A model generated the notes under the pieces. The model saw only the letters and a program-made list of their open reading frames with translations, was not told where the DNA came from and searched no databases. A stretch of DNA of 64,000 bases from Bedellia somnulentella. Taxonomy: Eukaryota > Arthropoda > Insecta > Lepidoptera > Bedelliidae. This document shows, piece after piece, positions 9,270 to 18,782 of this stretch (positions are counted from its first letter, which is position 1; every line of letters begins with the position of its first letter). The position numbers were made by a program, and so were the translations under genes. Location of the stretch: assembly GCA_963576735.1 (NCBI GenBank), contig OY755197.1:198501-262500 (forward strand), in the 5' to 3' direction.

Positions 9270-10514
9270 CCACAGGCTGCACGTGATACACAGTATGCTT
9301 TAAAAAGCGTGATTTTAACAGATTTAGTGCAGCGTGCAAACCTGCGGGCGAGCATATTGGCCCTAACGCACAGCGCCCTGCGCTCCCGTTCCAGGTCGAC
9401 GTCATCCTTCAGAGATTCGGTGACCCAATGTCCCAGATACTTGATACTCTGCACTTGTTTCAAAGGAGTGCCATTTAAGTTAATGCTATTGACCTTATAG
9501 CTCTTATTAGCCGACTTAAACACCAGCAATTCACTTTTAGCAGTGTTGTATCTGAGACCGTGGGCCTCCGCATACCTTTCACATATGCCCAACAGTTTAT
9601 TAAGAGCATTGATCGAAGGGCACAGCAGCACCATGTCATCTGCATAACTTATGTTGTTAACAAAGGTACCGACAAAAGAGCAACCGACTCCGGCGCTGCT
9701 GAGCTCCTCGATCAACTCATTCATGTACAGATTGAAAAGTGTAGGTGAGCTTACACCACCCTGCCTCACTCCACATTCCAATCTGTACATGCTTGAGTGC
9801 TCGCCTGACCATTTAACACAGTTCATTTGATTAGCATACCAGTATTTTAATAAGGATATGTAATCATGAGACACAGTAGTACTCTCAAATAGCTTTTTCC
9901 AGAGGACGTCGTATTGAACTAAATCGAACGACTTCGAAAGGTCCAGAAAAACAGCATACACAGGCGTATCCCTACTAGTATAGTACTGGACAGTCTGCTT
10001 GAGGCAGAGAGAGGACAGCGGTTTCAGTAGACAGTCCCGGTCTAAAACCAAACTGTGCATCATGAAACTTCACCTGGCTGTCTAAGTGCTGATCAACCAG
10101 TCTGTCCAGCACCTTGGCCAGTATAGTTGCCAGTGAAATCGGCCTATAGTTATTTTTGTCACTAGTATTACCAGTCTTGTTCTTAACTATAGGTACAATA
10201 ACAGTTTTTAACATGCTGTCAGGAAGATACCCATGACTTAAACAAAGAGAGAAAAACATGGCTAAAACTCGAGGCAAGTGTACACCTGCATATTGCAGGT
10301 GTTCAATACTTAAATGATCATTTCCTGGAGATTTTCCCCGAGTCATCTTTCTTAAAACAGTTCTTATATCTTTAGCCGTGATTAGAATTGACTTTCCACC
10401 TGTATAGGTACAGTTAACATTAGGGGGATCGTCATTCCCAACAACGGAACATTGGGGCGCCTGTACTCTAAAATGGTCTTTGAACAATTCGGCTATTAAC
10501 GTCGGTTCACTCAC
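9266..10514 (-). pseudogene. LINE reverse transcriptase (frameshifted)
   Basis: Two overlapping frames (9975-10514 and 9266-10063) make up one RT. The first has the finger region KMTRGKSPGNDHLSIEHLQY and NNYRPISLATILAKVLDRLV; the second carries AVFLDLSKSFDLVQYDVLW (first catalytic Asp), GVRQGGVSSPTLFNLYMNEL and ISYADDMVLLCPS (catalytic Asp pair), then KYLGHWVTESL. A frameshift between 9975 and 10063 near the FGFRPGLSTETAV motif breaks the protein. Confidence 0.8.
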
Positions 10515-10583
10515 TCCATTAATGTTAGCTGGTACACTTAATTTTGGATTTAACTTTTTTGTCTGTTTCCAGAAGTCATTAAA

Positions 10584-11310
10584 TTATTTGCCTGAGTGGT
10601 GTCTAGCCAAAATGTCCATCTTAATTTGCTGTTCGTTAACCTGACACCATTTTAACTTAGACTTAAACAAACTTCTAGACTCACACATTTTCCTATACAC
10701 ATAACCGCTACGTGGTTTATTGTACAGAACCCAATAGCCAAACCAAAGACGAGCCTCATCATGCAATGGTTTCACATGTTTATTCCAACCACAAATCTGT
10801 TTATATCTACGTTTACAATTAGTTTTCTTAGTAGAACTATATAGAGAAGCCTCCTTAAAAATATTAACAATTCTAGAATAGAAATCCAACAACAAATCTT
10901 TATGACTTAGATTATTACACACATGATCAGCACATTGTGCGAAAGACACAGGAAAATCTATTAGTTTAAGTTTTGAATTACAATATTCAGTGTATAACAA
11001 AATTTGAGATGCGTCCCTTTCTCCCCATTTAATTTCATTAAAGTGATTATCACAATGTGTAATTTTAGATCTTAATAAACCAAAGTTACATTTTATTTCA
11101 AGAGGAAGATGATCAGACCAGAACACATTATAATTGATTGATATATCTACCACAGTATGAATAGCACCATGCGTAGTTATGCAATGGTCCAACCAACTAG
11201 TAGTTCCATGAATATCACTCACATATGTATACGAGCCTGAATCAACGCCAAGCTTATCAAGGTCCGCCCATAACCAGTTTTGCTCATTACAAAAAGTCCT
11301 TAATTCGTTT
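10584..11310 (-). pseudogene. LINE endonuclease C-terminus and linker
   Basis: Reading open upstream of the first methionine, the frame gives TYVSDIHGTTSWLDHCI near 11222-11250, the SxLDH-type motif of apurinic-like endonucleases, then FWSDHLPLEIKC (catalytic SDH motif) and a basic linker towards the RT. The N-terminal catalytic residues are absent because of the deletion at the ORF1 junction. Confidence 0.65.
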
Positions 11311-11326
11311 CCAAAACAATAAAGGC

Positions 11327-12139
11327 TGTGGAGGAAAAGGGAAGATCTTCCGCCAGGCGGTGGTATGCCTGGGGACCGCGGTCCAACTGTATTAAGTTGG
11401 AACTTGTATATATAGTAAATGTTTTAGAAACTTCGATTGCGCGATGTACGATTTGTATGGCGAGTCTTGATGACGCGTGTGACGTTTATATTACTTGATT
11501 TCGTGTTGCTGTGGAATGTGATTCTTCTTGCACTGTCAGCGTTTCTATGTAGTGCGCGTCATTGTGTACTGACAGCGCGTCGCTACATTACTCCCCCTCC
11601 AACAGGAAATTTTGACTCCATATCTTCGTGCCAGTGTGTGTATGCTCGACGGCCATGTGTGCCGGAACCTCAATGCTGACTCCAACAGCCACGGTGTGGG
11701 TGCCCCGTTGCGTGTCCCATTGCTGCCGTGCTGCGAGTCGTGTCTCTTGAGCCGTGGATTCGAAGCGCTTTGTCTGCAGTCCTTTGATATCCTTTTTCTG
11801 CTCGTGCTTGTCTGGCCAATCCAAATGACTCCTTGTGCTTAAAAGGACGCCATCGTGTTCTGTAGTCGGGGTCACCAATGTGGAGGAAAAGGGAAGATCT
11901 TCCGCCAGGCGGTGGTATGCATGGGGACCGCGGTCCAACTGTATTAAGTTGGAACTTGTATATATAGTAAATGTTTTAGAAACTTCGATTGCGCAATGTA
12001 CGATTTGTATGGCGAGTCTTGATGACGCGTGTGACGTTTATATTACTTGATTTCGTGTTGCTGTGGAATGTGATTCTTCTTGCACTGTCAGCGTTTCTAT
12101 GTAATGCGCGTCATTGTGTACTGACAGCGCGTCGCTACA
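11327..12139 (-). mobile_element. Miniature LTR retrotransposon (TRIM-like), 813 bp, 5-bp TSD
   Basis: Two 261-bp direct repeats (11327-11587 and 11879-12139), nearly identical, start TG and end CA. They flank 291 bp of internal sequence. Exact 5-bp duplications AAGGC lie at 11322-11326 and 12140-12144. Read on the minus strand, the internal part starts TTGGTGACCCCGACTAC, as in the primer-binding leader of Ty3/gypsy-type elements, and ends with a purine-rich tract GTTGGAGGGGGAGTAA before the 3' LTR. There is no pol. A gag-like start codon follows the leader, but no frame covers a recognisable gag. Confidence 0.9.
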
Positions 12140-12305
12140 AAGGCGTTGTGTTGTTTAGGTCCTTTCGAGTTAACTTTTCGCATATTCACATTTACTTGCG
12201 TCTTACTATAGATATACTCGAAAATATCGTTATCTTTAGTGTCCTTGTCCACGTTGTTTATAAACAATGGTATTTTAATATTAGCGGCCTTGAATTTGTT
12301 TGATG
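12140..12305 (-). pseudogene. LINE ORF1 fragment
   Basis: On the minus strand the sequence reads IPLFINNVDKDTKDNDIFEYI followed by KTQVNVNMRKVNSKGPK, a pattern I know from the C-terminal domain of LINE ORF1 proteins. It runs straight into endonuclease sequence across the position of the TRIM insertion. Confidence 0.5.
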
Positions 12306-12378
12306 GGTCACTAAAAAAGTGATGATGCGAGTATAATTATTGTAAATATGCTTTAACCTAAGTGTATAATTATTTCAG

Positions 12379-12402
12379 ATGAAGATAATAAAAAGTAAAG
12401 TT
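12379..12402 (+). pseudogene. Left half of an ORF interrupted by the DIRS element (exon start)
   Basis: Follows an intron-like tract ending TTATTTCAG at 12378. Eight codons (MKIIKSKV) are open up to the DIRS left end and continue in the same frame at 40041 beyond the DIRS. See the entry at 40041-40271. Confidence 0.5.
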
Positions 12403-12660
12403 ATACGTGGGCTTCGTTCTCAAGATTAGTAAGCTGAAAATTAAATTCGTTATTATATATACACATGTAGTTTCACCCAGGATTCACCACTATGCACTTT
12501 ATTTGAGAATTATAGTCGACCATTTCCGTTTCCTGTATAATTTTTCTTTATTTCTTTTTGACGTTAAAAAAGTCATCTTGTTTGACAGCTTAGCTCTCAT
12601 TGGCCCGCGTCAATTCCGGTCTATCATTCACGTTACAGTGCTTCACCACTGCGCGTAGTG
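12403..12660 (+). repeat. DIRS left terminal repeat
   Basis: About 250 bp starting ATACGTGGGCTTCGTTC. Its reverse complement is found at 39766-39990, and its first 70 bp again inverted at 39560-39630, the arrangement that lets DIRS form a circular intermediate. Confidence 0.85.
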
Positions 12661-12747
12661 TTCTTTGTTAAAACTCTTTCATTAGTAACAGTTTGGAGCG
12701 ATCTTATCTCTTTTATTTCAGCTTATTACATTGTTTTTTGGACAATA

Positions 12748-13897
12748 ATGCCTAAAAGAAAACGTGATAAGGATATAGATAAAATAAGTAAAAAATTACG
12801 AAAGTTAGAACGGAAGTTAAAGCGGGCGAAACAACGATCCTTATCGCCGCCATCATCGGATAATCAAGATAATATTACGCCTTTGGCGCAAACAGGTTAG
12901 TCTATATTGACAAAATAGTAACTTGAAAGATAAACATTTGTAATTATGTACGATGGGTTCGTATGATTCAATGGAATTTTACATCTACACCCCTTCTTAA
13001 ATAAAATAAGTACGAACTTATTAACTACTATGTGGCGCGTTTAATTCACTGGAATTATAACATTTGCCATTATTGTGACAAAGAAAGTCGTTCAATTCAC
13101 TGGAATTGTAACCTTTTCTGTAAATTTTCAGCTGAGAAGATTCATTTAGAGGTCGATGAGATGGACATCGAACCGGATATTATACATTATAACGAAATTA
13201 ATTGTGAACCTACCAGATCAATTGCGGCAACGGAATCTGATATACTCAACATACTCCATCAGGAGCTTAATTCTCAGCCTCAGCCTACAGAGTCACCAGT
13301 GCTGGTACATACAAACTCTCCCGAGTCAAACACAGTTGCTGTGTCCGCAAGTGACCCAACGGTGTCCATAGATGTCGATAGTGACAACTTATCAGAACTC
13401 CTAGGACAGGATCCTTCGGATAGTACAGAATATGGTGGTGATATTCATGTTGGACTATCTAAGCGTCTAGAGCACATACTCCTTAATGGTTTAGACAGCG
13501 ACACTCGCAAGGAACTGAACAAGAAATATCTATGTCCAGCAAACTGCACTCGAATCAATCCTCCGCTCTTGAACCCGGAGATTAAAGCTGCATTACCGGA
13601 ACAGAGTGTCAAACGAGACAAAGGTATAGAAAATAGGCAAAAACAGGTTAGTACAGCAATCTCTTGTTTAAGCGAGATGATAACAACTCAGCTTCAAGAA
13701 AAAGATAAGAATCAAACACTTTTAAAACAATTGATGGATGCAACTAAGTTAATGTGCGATTCTTTACACTCTGATTCTACAAGAAGGCGCTACTTTGCTT
13801 TATCGTCACTAAAAAAGGACGTAAATGATCATCTAGTGCAAACTAAAATTGACAAATATCTCTTTGGTGAGGGTCTAGCTGAAACCCTGAAGACGGC
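12748..13897 (+). pseudogene. DIRS gag (ORF1), 5' part with an intron
   Basis: I prefer the start at 12748 (MPKRKRDKDIDKISKKLRKL), a basic coiled coil typical of DIRS ORF1. The frame meets a stop at 12898, but CAG|GTTAGT at 12895 and TTTTCAG at 13132 would splice a 237-bp intron and keep phase into EKIHLEVDEMDIEPDI. The downstream part has a conserved DIRS gag segment (LSKRLEHILLNGLDSDTRKE, TRRRYFALSSLKKDV). At 13897 the gene is cut by the Polinton; coding resumes in frame after the second GACGGC at 36250. Confidence 0.75.
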
Positions 13898-13998
13898 AGT
13901 AGTGATTTATTGGGAAGGCTATCACACTCGAGTGAGCGACGACGCCGCGCGAAAGACGACATGGTGCAAATGTGGAATGGGACAGACTTCCCAATGCG
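13898..13998. repeat. Polinton left terminus
   Basis: The first 20 bases are the perfect inverted match of the right end. Bases 13904-13955 also match 36137-36188 base for base in direct orientation (52 bp). After this, ATTGGGAAG near 13910 is echoed by CTTCCCAAT at about 13988, a decayed hairpin like the clear one at the right end. Confidence 0.8.
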
Positions 13999-14189
13999 TT
14001 TTTGATTTAAAGAGCATGGCGCGGCTTTGGTCTTATTATATACTGCATACACTTCCAAACGATTATGAGGTTTAGTTTTTTAGATACCTGCATTACATGC
14101 ACACTACATTTAGTACACAATCGCTATGGAATTTCAGTAGGTGAACAACACACACACACACAGTCTATTACAAACACGACTCTAGTTGG

Positions 14190-14270
14190 TCAAGGTGTTG
14201 GCTGTGATGTTAAGGATTCCAGGTTGGAATCCCAGCCGGGGTAGATATTTGTTTATAACCAATAAGTGAT
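14190..14270 (+). repeat. tRNA-derived SINE head
   Basis: TTGGTCAAGGTGTTGGCTGT followed by a B-box-like GGTTGGAATCCCAGCC and GGGGTAGATATTTGTTTA. It resembles the copy at 14400-14500 (same GGGGTAGATATT junction), so it is probably the same family. Confidence 0.45.
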
Positions 14271-14399
14271 TGATTTCGGTGTTGGATGTTAAGAGTGAAT
14301 TAAGTATGTTGTTTGTGATATATGCCTATAAATAAGTATTCTTGACGACCCTACATTTAAAAAAAAAATACAACGTCTTAAGAATACAAATAATTAAAT

Positions 14400-14590
14400 T
14401 GAGTTGGGTGGCACAGTGATTAGTAACTCTGTCTTTTGTGTCGAAGGTCCTGGGTTCGGTCTCCGACCGGGGTAGATATTTTGTTTAATCATAGATAAGT
14501 AGTTGTTCTCAGGTTTTTGATGTGCTGAAATTGGCAATAGGCTCACCCGCTATTACATTAGGTTTCTAAACATCTCTGCCTACTCATAAG
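14400..14590 (+). repeat. tRNA-derived SINE
   Basis: tRNA-like head GGTGGCACAGTGATTAGTA with T-arm-like GGGTTCGGTCTCCGACC, then GGGGTAGATATTTTGTTTA and a body containing GCTCACCCGCTATTACATTAG. Boundaries were not established. Confidence 0.45.
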
Positions 14591-15414
14591 GGGTACAGTA
14601 GTGGAAGGCGTGTGTGCGCGCGCGTGTATGTGTGTGTGTGTGACTATGTGCATGTATATGTGTAAATGGGTACTCAAGAAATCTTGAATGCGTTAAACAC
14701 AAAAAGTATAAATCTACTCAGAGCAGAGATTACAATCTTATGATTAAGAAAAGATGACTGATAAATCTTATAAGTACATCACCTTCACAGTTAAAAACCA
14801 TTTAGGCTATATACCTACATAATAATACTCAAAAACATGACCCTCCTTCTGACACGGAAATACACAGTCAGGAATACACAGACTAGACTCATTAGCATAA
14901 AATATTTTTCCTTTTTATTAAATCTGGAAAGTAGTGGGGAACCCGAGACATCTATTTTGCTAGTCTACCACCGTAACCACTAGACCAACGAAGCATTCAA
15001 TATTATAATTAAATTCACATCAACACACAATTATCGTCAGCAGTTTTAATGTGAATTGTGAATAGGGTTGCCACCTTTTTTTAAGAAATATTTTAAAGTG
15101 TATAGTATTTTTTCAGAACCATGCCAAAATATAATACTTTCGGGAAATTTTGGGAGAAGAATAGTATTAATACACATCCATTCATTTATCAAGTTTAATC
15201 ATCATTTACAAATTACAATCCTATAATATCACTTTATTGCACACGGTTACGTTAAAATTTAGCTGATGTTGATACAAAAAGTACATCAGTGGAATTAACA
15301 ATGAAAACATAGTATTTTTTCGTATTTCATTATATTTCTATAATATATTGTATAATTGACCGCAATAAAGTACGATACTATATAATCTAGTACAGGTGGC
15401 AACCCTAATTGTAA

Positions 15415-15500
15415 AGCCGTGGTGGCGCAGCGGCATAAACTCTTGTTACAAAAGTATGATATTTCACGGCGACGGCGCCGACAACGCGACGACATTGATA
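15415..15500 (+). repeat. tRNA-like SINE head fragment
   Basis: CCGTGGTGGCGCAGCGGCAT is an A-box-like start of a tRNA-derived SINE. The remainder is degenerate. Confidence 0.35.
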
Positions 15501-15927
15501 TCAACTTTACCCGTGTGACCCAAAAATCGTGAACGTAAGGTATTTTATTATGACTAGCTGTTGCCCGCGTCTTTTAAAGTATGGAACTAAAAATAAATAA
15601 AATTAAAACAATTTTAATTTCATTGAGTTATTACTAAAATGTGTACTAACATTATAGTATATTTTAATGTTAGTACTTATAGTGTAGTCTAATGAATTAA
15701 ATACTTATAAAAATATTTAAATGCATAGTTACATGTAAAACGCTTGTTTCCTTATTAAATAAATAAATACATACGGACATATTATACACAGATCAAGTTA
15801 GTCCCGAACTAAGTAAGACTTGTATTATGGGATACTAACTCAACGATATATTTAATATTATACAATACACATATAAATAACACCCAAGACTAAGAAACAT
15901 CATTTACACTCGTCACATAAATGATGC

Positions 15928-15965
15928 TCTCAGCGGGGATCGAACCCGCAACCTCCTAATAATCT
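15928..15965 (-). repeat. tRNA-like SINE fragment
   Basis: On the minus strand the segment has GGTTGCGGGTTCGATCCCC, a T-arm-like B box. Only this part is recognisable. Confidence 0.35.
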
Positions 15966-16044
15966 ATATATTTAATCAGCCAAAAATTAAATATTTCGTT
16001 AGTAAAAATCTGCAACCATTTAATTTTTCAAAAGTAATGTAGTA

Positions 16045-16205
16045 GTGGTGAATAGGGGCTCACAGGTACGCCTACATTGGGTTCACGTGGAGAGCAAAAC
16101 GTTGGTACTCTGAACACCAGGTGACAAAGTCACGTGATGTTCAGAAGTATTAGTACCTCTGCCAACCCCTTCGGGGATTTTCGGCGTTTATGTTATGTTA
16201 TGTTA
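16045..16205 (+). repeat. SINE 3' fragment (CCCCTTCGGGG/TTATG-tail family)
   Basis: Same body as the full copy at 22817-23188: GTACCTCTGCCAACCCCTTC and a tail of TTATG repeats. It is 5'-truncated. Confidence 0.7.
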
Positions 16206-16963
16206 TGTGTCTATTAAATATATTTGTCATAACTATACAGCAATGTAACCACATAGGTAATTACATAAGCTCACGCGTTTCATTACTCTAGAGGGGTAGA
16301 CAAATAAGAAGATTTAATCATCTTTTATAGTTATTTTAAAGGTGGTTAGGACCAGCGGGATTCTTTTTTACTTTCTACGTGCTTAAAATTTAGATGTGAA
16401 TGAATGATACCTACAGCAGCCATGGGTGATCCATTAAGCATTCTAAAAAGAGTAAATTCTATACTGGTTTGACTAAATTACCAAATTATAAACTGAGGTG
16501 ACACGTATATAATTTTATTGTTCCCCACCACTAGGTAAGAATAAACGCTAGCAGAAACTAAAGCAATAAAGTTCAATATAGTGTGATTTTCTTTTTTGCA
16601 CACGCATCAGTTTGCATTGTTATATAAAACAGTAATTACCGGAATCGTAACATCCATTTCTGCCTGCGCGCTTCAATCAAGCAACCATCCTGTTGAACCG
16701 TGTGTCGCTACCATACCCCTCCCCGCACCACGCCGCGCCCCGCAGACACCCGTGCCTTGCCACTGCCGCCACCGCCGCCGCCCACCGCCAGCCTAGTGCC
16801 GCCTGCCTTAACTCACTCAGCCGAAGCTCTATCTTTGTAAAATGTTAGTAAGTATTTTTTGGTTAGTTTTTATTTTGTAATTTAATGTCCTGTCATAAAT
16901 TTAATTACTTCATCATCAAGTCGTGGGAACCTACTTCAATACTTGTATTATTCACTTTTCAGG

Positions 16964-18052
16964 TCTGATTCTGAGTGCGAATCATTTGTTGTCGCGCAAG
17001 ACGTCGCCGCCGCCGCAGCGAAGAAGAAGCCAGCAGCGGCAAAGAGGAAGTCGAGCTCAAAAGCAGAAAGTACCTCAAGCAGTAGCGTCAAGTAAGATCA
17101 CTACATTATCATTTATTTACTAGAGTAGGTTATTAAAATTTTAATGAGAAATAAGTATGTCAACATGCAAATTTTACCTCAATCAGTAACATAGATATTT
17201 GAATTGATTCTTAAGTTTAGCTAATTTCAAACAGTTATGTTTGGCTATGTAGTGTCGGCATAGAATAACACTACCCCATTTCTTCTTGGAATTGGGACGT
17301 TTAAGGGATTTTTGGGCGATGTGGTTAGAGACCCATCACCAAAAACCTTTATTTTATCATCTTTTCCCAACTGAAAATTCAAACGTGGTTGAGGAATTTC
17401 TAATTCCTTAGCTCTGGCTACCCCTTCTATGGATTTATAGCCGTGAGCATATGTATGTATGTGTGCATGTTATGTTTTAAATAAATATTTGTAATGTATG
17501 GTATTGATATCTCCAACCAGCCTGCTAGGTGTGTTACATTTTTACTTATATTCTGTTTACATAAGTAAGTCATCATAAAATTTTAATTAACTAACAATCA
17601 AAAATGACTGTGATGTTTAATGTGTGTATTAAGCGAGCAGAGTAAATATATAATTATATAATTATTATTTTTTCAGGTCCCAGAAAAAAAACAAAACTGT
17701 GGATGTGTTCGGACTCTGCAACGAAAACGAATACAACGATCGTGTGTTGCAGTCGAAGACTCTACCATCATTTGTCGTGAATCGTGTGGCCAACGGTAAC
17801 CAGCGACGGGTCGTCAGCACATCCGGCGAATTCTATGTGGAGCTGAAGGTTTATGAACGCCACGACGCTGAGGACGCTCCCAAGGACACCCGCTGGACAA
17901 AGGCTTTGCTCCGACTAAACTGTTACCTTGAAGAGGGCTCACCGCAGTGGAAGCTGTTGCATCGCTTCGTGAAAGAGACCGGCACACTCTTCGAGGACTG
18001 TGTACCATCATTTTATAACCCCGACTTAATTAAAATTAAACAGGCTGACTGA
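16964..18052 (+). CDS. Polinton accessory protein of unknown function, spliced
   Basis: Two exons are supported. The first, 16964-17090, follows TTTTCAG and encodes an acidic start (SDSECESFVVAQDV), an alanine/lysine tract and a serine-rich stretch; it ends at CAA|GTAAGA. The second, 17677-18052, follows TTTTTTCAG and continues in phase with a lysine-rich segment and about 117 residues ending NPDLIKIKQAD. I recognise no domain; Cys-Asn-Glu and Trp-rich segments (RWTKALLRLNCYL) suggest a small folded domain. The first exon could not be found: ATG TTA at 16842 followed by GTAAGT gives the wrong phase. The coding part is GC-richer than its surroundings. The intron carries a SINE. Confidence 0.5.
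17250..17475 (+). repeat. SINE (TAGTGTCGGC family) inside the intron of the accessory gene
   Basis: Starts TGTAGTGTCGGCATAGAATA and ends GGATTTATAGCCGTGAGCAT with a TATG tail. It matches the copies at 6661 and 53693. Confidence 0.8.
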
Positions 18053-18059
18053 GGCAATT

Positions 18060-18780
18060 TTACTATACATTGTTTGTATTTTTTCCTATTGGGTACTTAT
18101 ATGTGGTATTAAATATTATTTTGGTATTGGTATAATTACAGGTAAACGTGGTATTAGGTATTAATTTTGGTATTGGTACAGGTATATTATATCTAATTCC
18201 TTAGCTCTGGCTACTCCCTCTTGGGATTTATAGCCGTGAGTATATGTTATGTTATGTATAGGCATAGGTATAGGTAAATACAGCTACAGCCAATTTTTAT
18301 TAGTCTGTGTATTTTATTGGTAAATTCTGAGTTAGTTACTAGGTAGTTAATATTTTTTATCACTCATTCTATCCCTAAGCTTTGAAGTATTCTCTAGTCT
18401 ATAGTATTCCACTGCTGGAAGTAGGACTTTCCGTATCCCATCTATTACTATACACTTTTTACAAGTAGTCATCTCACCTAGCCTGAGAGCGTCCTTCACT
18501 ACGTTAGTCTAGTCGCGCTCTGACACGTTTACCCTATCAGATAGCGGATCTTAGACAGCTTTTTAAATTATATTATTTTATTAACATATTTTTAGACAAA
18601 TATTTAGCGTAGGGAGACCTGTGTGCATAATTAGATACCTCAAGACCACTTTTAATCCAACTCGGTGAGAGAAGGCTTTTGTTGTGCAGTGGCTTGTAGG
18701 TTTATAGTACCTATTAATTGTAAAAATATACACCCATATAAGTACCCAAATTTCTAGTTAGGTAATCAACAGATCGCAAA
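18060..18780 (+). other. Non-coding stretch upstream of PolB
   Basis: AT-rich, with a 3' fragment of the TAGTGTCGGC SINE (about 18190-18250, GGGATTTATAGCCGTGAG). The last 19 bases before the PolB start form one arm of the inverted repeat that brackets the PolB gene. No gene seen. Confidence 0.5.
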
Positions 18781-18782
18781 AT
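18762..18782 (+). repeat. Left arm of the 21-bp inverted repeat flanking PolB
   Basis: GTAATCAACAGATCGCAAAA, running into the ATG. Its reverse complement with one mismatch (G/A) is at 27843-27863, overlapping the PolB stop codon. Confidence 0.85.

Larger units (their letters stand above)
8805..12305 (-). mobile_element. Non-LTR retrotransposon, decayed, interrupted by a miniature LTR element
   Basis: Minus-strand LINE. Its 3' end near 8805-8850 shows an A/T-rich tail (TAAAATAAAATAAA-like on the plus strand). Going 5' it has a C-terminal domain, RT, linker, endonuclease C-terminus and, after an 813-bp insertion, an ORF1-like remnant (12140-12305). The ORF1 piece is fused almost directly to the endonuclease end, so most of the endonuclease was deleted before the LTR element inserted. 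Clade not assigned: the RT has GVRQGGVSSPTLFNLYMNEL rather than the Jockey-type GVPQG. Confidence 0.75.
14090..16590. other. Polinton left arm: SINE fragments and simple repeats, no clear gene
   Basis: Contains CA repeats (about 14144-14162), a GT/GC-rich tract (about 14600-14645), tRNA-like SINE heads (below) and AT-rich sequence. Near 15555 the minus strand reads GACGCGGGCAACAGCTAGT, the 3' end of the Helitron-like family whose fuller copy ends at 55009. No ORF with recognisable motifs was found. Confidence 0.5.

Noticed and set aside
16596..16796. Proline/arginine-rich ORF as a gene
   Set aside because: GC-rich low-complexity sequence; no start context, splice link or motif. It could contain the missing first exon of the accessory gene, but phases do not fit.
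16900..18052. LxCxE-type retinoblastoma-binding motif in the accessory gene
   Set aside because: The GLCNENE segment does not have the required spacing between Leu, Cys and Glu.
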